Source: Candidatus Palauibacter soopunensis
GTDB lineage: Bacteria > Gemmatimonadota > Gemmatimonadetes > Palauibacterales > Palauibacteraceae
DNA length: 64,000 nt
Assembly: GCF_947581735.1 (NCBI RefSeq)
Contig: NZ_CANPVT010000053.1
Coordinates: forward strand, 62,001-126,000
Direction: 5' to 3'
Made by a program: the position numbers and the translations under genes. Below the pieces are notes generated by a model. The model saw only the letters and a list, made by a program, of their open reading frames with translations. It made no database searches and was not told where the DNA came from. Positions 44,001 through 50,429 of this stretch are shown here, piece after piece (position 1 is the first letter of the stretch; every line of letters starts with the position of its first letter).

Positions 44001-44146
44001 CGATTCTGGAGGTCTTCAACCTCACGGGCGCCGACAACTTCCTCGACACCGCCCAGACCGGATTCCTGTTCAACTTCGACGGCACCATTCGGAGCGGCCT
44101 CGGAGACACGCGCCGGGCTCAACTCGGAGTACGCGTCCGCTTCTAG
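41066..44146 (+). CDS. TonB-dependent receptor with carboxypeptidase-like N-domain (Oar type, 1026 aa)
   Basis: Outer-membrane active importer or Oar-like protein. A signal peptide (about 1-33) precedes a carboxypeptidase-regulatory-like domain (GVIRGVVRDPVGAPVAGAAV, 38-125). A plug domain follows with DNLPNNGRNFLDYTLLTPGV and GGFVNVITKSGTNEFAG, and a barrel of about 750 residues ends in the aromatic-capped strand RRAQLGVRVRF. AAGGAG lies 6 bases before the ATG. It stands between the tRNA and SusC with its own region on each side. Substrates of this type include peptides and other large solutes; none can be assigned. Confidence 0.9.
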   Translation: MRPCRVPVSRRGSTFLLAVLTLCCAATADAAAQAQATTGVIRGVVRDPVGAPVAGAAVVIEHRATGFTTTVVTGSNGAFVRTLLPLGVYDVTARALGQFGDERTEGLVLRVGEVVDLVLEFRPVAVSEITVTADRTPLVDTEDPSGSHRLAEEVVDNLPNNGRNFLDYTLLTPGVSVSQGPDGEVLNIGGQRGIFNNVSVDGADFNNPFFGEQRGGQRPAFTFNQDAIEELVVVNQGASAEFGRSAGGFVNVITKSGTNEFAGSAHYFGQWDAISTAYPSERGGGKPEFGRGQFGFTFGGPVARDKAFFFVAYDQQEASETKQFTRNVVNRSELAKLENFLQAQWPGLFDDEFGPIHRTDDNRALVAKLDFNLSDRHQASFKYNYTWSQQVNGTFDVDSWGLSANGLEEDFSHAVNASLRSQLSNTVSNEFRLQYAREDRPRGYAGPLIPGAAAPPQPAFAALGGRPFPDIAMDFSDGFRIGLPFFLPIDPGYDTRIQLVDNLSFLAGDHLFKVGAEYNRTGVGQQFIGFANGLYKFSSVDGFMNFVTQGNRYVTCSDGSDSAEGVCPPGTAITGPVLLYLQALTLGNTPADQLGLQDFSMHELGLFIQDTWRPRDNLTLNLGVRWEGSWHPGMFIEPGDTFYGPWIETPGFPSDGTIPDDLDNFQPRFGLAWDPRNDGRTLVRVNAGSYFSRIPMLVFAQHRTTNGAFQGTQFAASDATFLPPPPRIGEFLTPPPPGTPPFQPGVNIADRNLELPRTWSFNVAIEQALSESAAATLSLQHARTDNLFRFVDRNAAELGAPFAEGANALGTVTVTESSARSRYNAVTLGLHGDGALGGKLSFEANYTLGFDRSDDDNERDPFNFFYATATDLEPEYNWSIRDRRHQLTGFVLFDLGRGVVLNHVFRYLSASPMSESCGPTAANPLAAPAGQRAGAPADRVCADGSVLRRNTLRRENDFFTWDLRLSKAFDIGGGRTVEPILEVFNLTGADNFLDTAQTGFLFNFDGTIRSGLGDTRRAQLGVRVRF

Positions 44147-44236
44147 CGGCCTGCGCGGCGAGCGCGCGGCGTGCGGGAGCAAATGGCTGGACGGATGGAA
44201 TTCATGCGAACACCCACCTCATTAGGGCGGGGCCCC

Positions 44237-44265
44237 TTTACGGCGGCGGGGTTTGGACCTATAAA
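44237..44265 (+). promoter_or_regulatory. Promoter of the susC-susD operon
   Basis: TTTACG (44237-44242), 17 bases, TATAAA (44260-44265). The start site would be near 44272, giving a leader of about 67 bases with AAGGAG before the ATG. It is a sigma-70-like arrangement, not the TTTG/TAnnTTTG form of Bacteroidota. Confidence 0.6.
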
Positions 44266-44338
44266 TCGTGGAACGAGTTGAAGGAACCGGGACCGGACCG
44301 TTCGGCCGTTCCCGACCCTCCAGCCCAAGGAGTGCCGC

Positions 44339-47300
44339 ATGAAACGCATCGCTTTCCCCACTATCGGAGCATGGGGAGTGGCCGTTTTCGCGCTCGCCTG
44401 CATCGCACCCGGCCTGAGTGGCCAGGCCGCGGGCAGCATCGCGGGCCAGGTCACTGAAGAGGGCTCCCTCCGACCTCTTTCGTCGGCGCAGGTCTTCATC
44501 GAAGGCACCGGCATCGGGACCTTCACGAACGCCAGCGGAGACTTCGTGCTGCTCAACGTACCCGCCGGCGACCAGACGGTCACCGTCCGCCTGGTCGGCT
44601 ATCGTCAGACCTCCGAAACGGTGACGGTCGCCGCCGGCTCGACCGTGACCGTCGACTTCGCCCTCAACGTCACCGCGGTGCAAATGGACGAGATCGTCGT
44701 GACGGGCACCGGCGTCGCGACCGAGAAACGCAAGCTCGGCCACACGATCGCGACCCTGGACGCCGCGGAGCTCGAGAACGCACCGATCTCCGACTTCAGC
44801 CAGCTCATCGCGGGGCGCGAGCCCGGTGTGGTGGCGCTGCCCTCGTCGGGCTACACGGGCGAAGGCGCCCGCATCCGCATCCGCGGCTCGGCGTCGCTGT
44901 CGCAGCTGAACGAGCCCATCGTCTACGTGGACGGAATCCGCGTGGACCGCTCCGCGGTGCAGAACTTCAACGGGCAGGGGAACCCCTCCCGACTCGACGA
45001 TATTCCGCCCGAGTCCATCGAGCGCGTCGAGATTCTGAAGGGCGCCGCGGCCGCGACCCTGTACGGGACGGAGGCCTCGAACGGCGTGATCCAGATCTTC
45101 ACGAAGCGCGGCACCATCGGGACCCCGCGCTTCACCTTCCGGGCCGACCTGACCGGGATCTCCGTGCCGACCAACCGCATCCTGCCGGTCGCCGACTTCG
45201 CCGGCCGGGCCTGCGCCAGTCCCGGATGCACCGGAGACGGCGACGCGCAGCGGCTGGCGGACGCCGTCAACCTGATGTCGTCGCGCTGGGGACAGCCCGT
45301 GTCGCCCTGGGAGCCGATCGAGCGCGACCTGATTCCCGATCTGCTCACCACCGGGTTCGGTCAGACCTACTCCGGATCCCTGCAGGGTGGATCGAGCGTG
45401 TTCCAGTACTTCGCCTCCGCGCGTCTCGCCAGCGAGGACGGGCCGTACGATGCGGCGAAGAACTTCGACGTGGCGGAGGGGCTGGACCCCGAGAACGACA
45501 CCAACCGCCGCGCGTCGATCCACACCAACTTCACGCTGATCCCGAGCAGCGATCTGCGCATCGGCGTGACGACGCTCTATTCGGACATGGAGCATCACAC
45601 GCCCGATAACTCGAACAACATCTACGGCGTGTTCTCGTCGGCGCTCATGTCGCAGCTGCGGCTCGCCAACGCCGACCCGGAACTCGGCCAGATCAACTTC
45701 TACGGCCAGCCGGCGTTCGCCACTCTGCGCGAGAACGCCTACCAGCTGAACTTCGTGAACTCGCAGCACTTCGCGGGATCCACGAACATCGACTTCTCGC
45801 CCTCGGAGGCGTTCAACATCAACGGAACCTTCGGGATCGACTTCACGTCCGACGACGCGGTCAGTTTCCGGCCGTATCGGTGGAACGTGGACGGCTTCTC
45901 GGGCTCGACCCCGGACGGGAGCCGGAACGTCCAGGAGAACCGTAGCCGCGAGCTGACGGCCGACATCAAGGGATCGTACGTCTTCAACACCAGCCGGCTC
46001 GAGAACACGCTGCTGTTCGGCGGGCAGGGGTTCCTGCGCCAGTCGCAGTCGGCGGGCGGCAGCGGACGCGACTTCCCCGGCCCCGGCCTGGAGACGCTTT
46101 CGGCGCTGGGCTCCGAGTCCTCGTTCGAAAACTGGCTGCGGGTGACGCAGCTCGGCGGATACGTGCAGGACCAGGTCGGGTGGGACAACTGGCTCTTCCT
46201 GACCGTGGGCGCTCGCTGGGATGCCAACTCGGCGTTCGGCGAGGCGTTCAACACGGCCTTCTACCCGAAGGCCAACTTCGCGATCGTCCCGAGCGAGCGC
46301 TGGGATAGCGAGGTCTTCTCGTCGATGCGGATCAAGGGAGCCTACGGCACGTCCGGGCTGCAGCCGGGCGCCTTCGACAAGTTCACGACCTTCTCATCGC
46401 TGGGCACAGAGGTAGGTCCCGGCGTCCAGCCGTCGAATCTCGGCAACGAACAGTTGAGGCCCGAGGTGTCCACGGAGCTGGAGTTCGGGATCGATCTGGG
46501 CCTCTTCAACGACCGGTGGTCGGTCGAGGCGACCTATTGGGACCGGGTGGTCACCGACGCCATGGTCGCGCGCCAGTTCCCGGTCACGGGCGGGTTCACG
46601 CAGACCCAGCTCGACAACATCGGCGAGGTGACGGCGCACGGCGTCGAGTTCGGTATCCGCGGCAACCTGATCCAGGCGCGGGACATCTCGCTCAACGTCT
46701 TCGCGAACACGGCCTTCCTGTCCGAGCAGATCACGGACATGGGGGGAGCGCCTCCCCTGAAGACCGGCGGAAGCTATCCTCGCTACCGCAACTACCTGGT
46801 GGAGGGCTTCACGCCGGGCGCCTTCTTCGGCGCGAAGGTCGCCGATGTGGCGATCCCGCTGAACATCCTCGATCCGGTCGACGGCCAGTGCGTGGTGCCG
46901 ACGCGCGATCAGGCGCTCGCGTACTTCAGTCAGCCGCGCAATCCCAACAGCTTCAAGCCGCTGGCGATCGGCAACGAGGACTTCGGAGTGCCCAACGGAG
47001 GGCTGGCGTCGCATAACTGCGGGGCCGGATTGCTCGATACGCACCTCGGCGATCCCACTCCGGACTACGCGGGCTCCTTCGGTTTCGACCTCGCGTTCCT
47101 GGGCAACTTCCAGCTGACGACGCTCATGGAGTACAAGTTCGGCCACCAGGTGCAGGATCTGTCGGGAATGTTCCGGCGCGCGAACAACTTCATCGGGCGC
47201 AACACGCCGCGCTCGGCCGAACTGTACGCCACGATGCTGAACCCGGGCTCGTCGGCGGACGAGCGGCTCGATGCGGCGGTCGCCTGGGCCCACGAAGTCG

Positions 47301-47611
47301 AGGGTCTCTCGCCGATGAGCGGCATGAACGGGATCTACGACGCCGACTGGATCCAGTGGCGCGAGCTGTCGCTCAGCTACCGGGTGCCGGCCACGTTCGT
47401 CCAGCGCTGGGGTTTCTCCGCCGCTACGGTGAACATGGGCGTGCGCAACCTGCTGCTCTTCATGCTGGGCGATTACCCCGGCATGGACCCGGAGGGCAAC
47501 GTCCTCGGGCGCTGCAACGGAGGCCTCAACTGCAACTTCCTGAATTCGACGGAAGGCTGGGGCATTCCGGTGCCGCGGCGCTTCACGATGTCCGTGCGCG
47601 TCACTTTCTAG
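44339..47611 (+). CDS. SusC/RagA-type TonB-linked outer-membrane protein (1090 aa)
   Basis: Large TonB-dependent transporter that forms the barrel of a SusCD importer. A signal peptide (about 1-29, ending in LSGQ) and a carboxypeptidase-like domain (AGSIAGQVTEEGSLRPLSSA) come first. The SusC-typical linker VQMDEIVVTGTG and a plug with IRIRGSASLSQLNEPIVYVDG follow. The long barrel ends in PRRFTMSVRVTF. SusD follows after 22 bases. In SusCD pairs the SusD lipoprotein closes over the barrel and delivers oligosaccharides or peptides; no glycosidase or peptidase gene nearby tells which. Confidence 0.95.
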   Translation: MKRIAFPTIGAWGVAVFALACIAPGLSGQAAGSIAGQVTEEGSLRPLSSAQVFIEGTGIGTFTNASGDFVLLNVPAGDQTVTVRLVGYRQTSETVTVAAGSTVTVDFALNVTAVQMDEIVVTGTGVATEKRKLGHTIATLDAAELENAPISDFSQLIAGREPGVVALPSSGYTGEGARIRIRGSASLSQLNEPIVYVDGIRVDRSAVQNFNGQGNPSRLDDIPPESIERVEILKGAAAATLYGTEASNGVIQIFTKRGTIGTPRFTFRADLTGISVPTNRILPVADFAGRACASPGCTGDGDAQRLADAVNLMSSRWGQPVSPWEPIERDLIPDLLTTGFGQTYSGSLQGGSSVFQYFASARLASEDGPYDAAKNFDVAEGLDPENDTNRRASIHTNFTLIPSSDLRIGVTTLYSDMEHHTPDNSNNIYGVFSSALMSQLRLANADPELGQINFYGQPAFATLRENAYQLNFVNSQHFAGSTNIDFSPSEAFNINGTFGIDFTSDDAVSFRPYRWNVDGFSGSTPDGSRNVQENRSRELTADIKGSYVFNTSRLENTLLFGGQGFLRQSQSAGGSGRDFPGPGLETLSALGSESSFENWLRVTQLGGYVQDQVGWDNWLFLTVGARWDANSAFGEAFNTAFYPKANFAIVPSERWDSEVFSSMRIKGAYGTSGLQPGAFDKFTTFSSLGTEVGPGVQPSNLGNEQLRPEVSTELEFGIDLGLFNDRWSVEATYWDRVVTDAMVARQFPVTGGFTQTQLDNIGEVTAHGVEFGIRGNLIQARDISLNVFANTAFLSEQITDMGGAPPLKTGGSYPRYRNYLVEGFTPGAFFGAKVADVAIPLNILDPVDGQCVVPTRDQALAYFSQPRNPNSFKPLAIGNEDFGVPNGGLASHNCGAGLLDTHLGDPTPDYAGSFGFDLAFLGNFQLTTLMEYKFGHQVQDLSGMFRRANNFIGRNTPRSAELYATMLNPGSSADERLDAAVAWAHEVEGLSPMSGMNGIYDADWIQWRELSLSYRVPATFVQRWGFSAATVNMGVRNLLLFMLGDYPGMDPEGNVLGRCNGGLNCNFLNSTEGWGIPVPRRFTMSVRVTF

Positions 47612-47633
47612 ATCCAAGCGGGAGAACCATACC

Positions 47634-48965
47634 ATGAGGAATCGAAACATGAAGGCCTGGTTGGCCGCGCCTCTTCTGGCCGCTTTCACGCTTGGGTGCG
47701 GCGACCTGCTGGACGTCAACAATCCCAACGACCTGGTCGAGGAGGACATCCGCCAGGAGGCCGCCGCGGCCGCCGTCGTGAACGGAACGCTCACGCTCGT
47801 GTCGTCTTCCGTGTCCCAGTCCTGGCAGCCGTACCTGGTGGCGTCCGACGAGATGCGCTGGATCGGCTCCAGGGATGCCTGGCTCTCGCTCGATCTCGGA
47901 TTCGTGGATGATCCGCTGAACGAGTTCATCGATGGCCCGTTCCCGGCCATGGGACAGGCCCGGTGGATGAGCGACGAAGCCATCGAAATCGTCCAGGAGC
48001 ACCTCAGCAACAACCCATCCACCGCGATCAGGACCGACCTGGCGCGCGCGTACCTGTACTCCGGCATCATCTACATGGTGATCGGGGAGATCCAGGAGGA
48101 CTTCGCGTTCTCGGACAAGACGGAGAGCGGACCTCCGGTCGGACCGGCCAACATGAGTCAGGTCCTGGATGGTGCGATCGACCGCCTCTCCTCGGCCATC
48201 TCCGGCTTCATGGAGGTGGGGGCCACGGACATGGCGACGCAGGCCAGGGCTCTCCGCGCTCGCGCCAGACAGTCACGCGCGATATGGGACGTGATCAACC
48301 CGTCGCCATCCGGGAACGGTCTCGCGGCCTCCGCCGAGGCCGGTTCGGACGCGAGTGCGGTCCTGGCGAGCGTCCAGCCGGACTGGACGTACAACCTGAC
48401 ATTCTCGAGTGCCAGCAGGTCCAACTCGATGGCGGGCTGGGTCAACGACCGTAAGGAGAACCAGATCGACCTTTCGATCGCCACGGTCGACGACCAGAAC
48501 GACATCAACGGCATCGCACTCCAGGATCCCATCGACAACGTCGACGATCCGGCCGTCATCAAGTGGCTGAATCAGTGGAAGGGCGGCAGCTATCTCGACA
48601 AGGGCGGGATCTATCCACCCTTGACGGTCGCCTCGGCCCGGATGATGCACCTGATTCTGGCCGAGAACGCGTTGGCGGGCGGGGATTCCAACGGCTTCGC
48701 CATGCACATCAATCACATCCGCGCGCTGGACGGCCTGACGCCGTACTCGGGTCAGATCTCCGAGATGGAGATGCTCCAGCACACGCGGCGGGTGAACGTG
48801 ATGCTGCAGGGCCTGCGCCTGGCGGACATGTACAGGTGGGGAATCAAGGATCCCAAGTGGCAGGGCGCCGCCGCCGCGTCCGCGGCGCCGGGCACGATGC
48901 TCCCGATTTCGATCATCGAACTGCGGGCGAACTGCCATCTGAACGGACTGGGTTGCGGAGGTTGA
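47634..48965 (+). CDS. SusD/RagB-family lipoprotein (443 aa)
   Basis: Surface lipoprotein that caps the SusC barrel and binds its substrate. The lipobox is FTLGC (Cys22), followed by the common GDLLDVNNPNDLVEED. The fold is all helical with TPR-like repeats (ARAYLYSGIIYMVIGEIQ). The C-terminal part has LAENALAGGD and ALDGLTPYSGQ and ends in RANCHLNGLGCGG. A preceding ATG at 47634 (MRNRNMKAWL) gives a good n-region. A very strong hairpin separates it from the next lipoprotein gene. Confidence 0.93.
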   Translation: MRNRNMKAWLAAPLLAAFTLGCGDLLDVNNPNDLVEEDIRQEAAAAAVVNGTLTLVSSSVSQSWQPYLVASDEMRWIGSRDAWLSLDLGFVDDPLNEFIDGPFPAMGQARWMSDEAIEIVQEHLSNNPSTAIRTDLARAYLYSGIIYMVIGEIQEDFAFSDKTESGPPVGPANMSQVLDGAIDRLSSAISGFMEVGATDMATQARALRARARQSRAIWDVINPSPSGNGLAASAEAGSDASAVLASVQPDWTYNLTFSSASRSNSMAGWVNDRKENQIDLSIATVDDQNDINGIALQDPIDNVDDPAVIKWLNQWKGGSYLDKGGIYPPLTVASARMMHLILAENALAGGDSNGFAMHINHIRALDGLTPYSGQISEMEMLQHTRRVNVMLQGLRLADMYRWGIKDPKWQGAAAASAAPGTMLPISIIELRANCHLNGLGCGG

Positions 48966-48971
48966 CTTCAG

Positions 48972-49006
48972 GGCAGAGGCGGCGGTTCGCACCCGCCGCC
49001 TCTGCC
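48972..49006 (+). terminator. 14-base-pair hairpin after susD
   Basis: Perfect arms GGCAGAGGCGGCGG (48972-48985) and CCGCCGCCTCTGCC (48993-49006) with a 7-base loop lie just after the susD stop and 10 bases before the next ATG. The sequence after the hairpin is ACCCCCTTTA, which lacks a proper T-tract. It may attenuate or stabilise the upstream mRNA rather than fully terminate. Confidence 0.5.
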
Positions 49007-49015
49007 ACCCCCTTT

Positions 49016-49441
49016 ATGGGACTGCCGTTCCTGCTGGCCGCGATCGCCCTTGGCGGGTGCTCGGAGATTTTCGATGACCCGGCGCCCGAGAACATCTATT
49101 TCGAGATGCGGGGCGAGGCGGGCGGCCGGGTCAGGGCGATCTACTCCACGCAGTTCGTGGCCGGCCTCAACGAGTTCGGCGTGACGCGGGTACAGGTGGT
49201 TCGGTCGGACACGGTCATTCACGAGATCCCCTTCCAGAGAGCGATGGATATCTCCATCGACCGGCGGTGGTTCGTCCAGGTGGAGTCGCTGGATGGGGAT
49301 ACTCTTGCCGTCCAGGTCATCGTGAACGTGGACGACCGCGGTCTCCTCAACGAAACCGGCGGGATATTCCCTGATGACCCCTGGCACTTCGTCTACTCGT
49401 TCAACCAGCTCCTGACGAGAGATCTCGATGTCGAATTCTGA
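49016..49441 (+). CDS. Lipoprotein of unknown function (141 aa)
   Basis: A short signal sequence (MGLPFLLAAIALGGCSEIF) with lipobox LGGC (Cys15) leads to a beta-rich domain (IYFEMRGEAGGRVRAIYST, FGVTRVQVVRSDTVIHEIPF, FVQVESLDGDTLAVQVIVNV) resembling an Ig-like or lipocalin-like fold. It lies 50 bases after susD and overlaps the next lipoprotein gene by 14 bases. It may be an accessory lipoprotein of the SusCD unit. No known family is recognised. Confidence 0.72.
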   Translation: MGLPFLLAAIALGGCSEIFDDPAPENIYFEMRGEAGGRVRAIYSTQFVAGLNEFGVTRVQVVRSDTVIHEIPFQRAMDISIDRRWFVQVESLDGDTLAVQVIVNVDDRGLLNETGGIFPDDPWHFVYSFNQLLTRDLDVEF

Positions 49442-49988
49442 CGCTCCACGGGCCGGCCGAGCGCCGCGGCATCGACTCGCCGCCCTTCTGTGCGTCGTGC
49501 TCACGGCCTCCGGGTGCTACTCCTACCGGCTCGCCGAAGACGCGCCCGTGGGTACCGTGGCGAGACTGCGCGTGCCGATCCAGTCGGCGATCGTCGATCC
49601 CAACTCGCCTCCCGGGACGGTCGCGGTCGAGGGGAAGATCATCAGCGTGGGAGATACGATCGAGTTCGAAGCGACCACGCGGCATGTTCTCGGGTTGTTC
49701 CAGGACGTCGTGCAGTACGACACGCTTCGCGTGGCCCGGGATGGCGTCGCCAGCATCGAAGTGCGCGAATTCTCGACGACGAAGAGTGTTCTGCTCGGGG
49801 CCGGGATCGTGGCGGGAACGGCGGCCCTCGCTGCCGCCGCGGCGGGGGTCGGCGGAGGCGACGCCGGCGACGCGCCGAGCACGGACCCGCCGCAGACCTC
49901 CACCGTGGTGGGCGTTTCCGTACCCGTGAGTTCGATCGGACGATGGTTCGGGCGCGTGCTGCCCTCTTTCCTGGGGCTGAGACCGTAG
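49428..49988 (+). CDS. Lipoprotein of unknown function (186 aa)
   Basis: Lipobox TASGCYSY after a basic, hydrophobic N-terminus (RAPRHRLAALLCVVL). The mature part begins with a beta-rich domain (ARLRVPIQSAIVDPN, TVAVEGKIISVGDTIEFEA, YDTLRVARDGVASIEVREF). A hydrophobic Ala/Gly-rich segment (KSVLLGAGIVAGTAALAAAAAGVGGG) follows and could cross or associate with a membrane. The pattern is common in lipoproteins of this phylum, but no function is known. It overlaps the previous gene by 14 bases. Confidence 0.75.
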   Translation: MSNSDAPRAGRAPRHRLAALLCVVLTASGCYSYRLAEDAPVGTVARLRVPIQSAIVDPNSPPGTVAVEGKIISVGDTIEFEATTRHVLGLFQDVVQYDTLRVARDGVASIEVREFSTTKSVLLGAGIVAGTAALAAAAAGVGGGDAGDAPSTDPPQTSTVVGVSVPVSSIGRWFGRVLPSFLGLRP

Positions 49989-50071
49989 GGTCTGCCGATT
50001 TGGCATAATCGGCCAGGTCACGCCCGCCCAGCCGCACGAACCTCCTGGACCTCGATCGCTCGAGCCGTGCC

Positions 50072-50398
50072 GTGGCGGCCGCGGATCTGTACGAGACCGA
50101 GGAGGGATACGGTCTCGAACTCGAGCTTCCGGGATTCAACGAAGCCGAGATCGACATCACCGTGGATCGCGGCGTGCTCACGATCTCCGGGGCGCGAGCG
50201 GAGGAGGGAGAAGAGAAGGGTCGCACCTACCACGTGCGCGAGCGACGGAACGAACGGTTCACGCGCAGCTTCTCGCTTCCGGCCTCCATTCGCGGCGAAA
50301 GCGTTGCGGCGCACCTGAACGCCGGTGTGCTCACGGTCGAGCTGCCGAAGTCGCCGGAGGCGAAGCCGCACCGCGTGACGGTCGGCGGCGCGAAGTAG
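50072..50398 (+). CDS. Small heat-shock protein, Hsp20 / alpha-crystallin domain (about 108 aa)
   Basis: An ATP-independent holdase that binds unfolding proteins. The alpha-crystallin domain is complete: DLYETEEGYGLELELPGF, EIDITVDRGVLTISGARA, ERFTRSFSLPASI and the signature AHLNAGVLTVELPKSPEAKP. The N-terminal arm of about 35 residues normal for the family is missing. The reading frame opens after a stop near 50003, and only GTG 50072 (or a CTG about ten codons earlier) can start it. There is no Shine-Dalgarno, so the 5' end is uncertain. Confidence 0.85.
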   Translation: MAAADLYETEEGYGLELELPGFNEAEIDITVDRGVLTISGARAEEGEEKGRTYHVRERRNERFTRSFSLPASIRGESVAAHLNAGVLTVELPKSPEAKPHRVTVGGAK

Positions 50399-50429
50399 TC
50401 GTCGCGCGGCAGCCGTTCTCCCCGCCGGC

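Noticed and set aside
41012-44182. Open frame of 1056 codons antisense to the TonB-dependent receptor
   Set aside because: No signal peptide, no motif, and Arg/Val/Glu-rich composition. The sense strand encodes a clear receptor.
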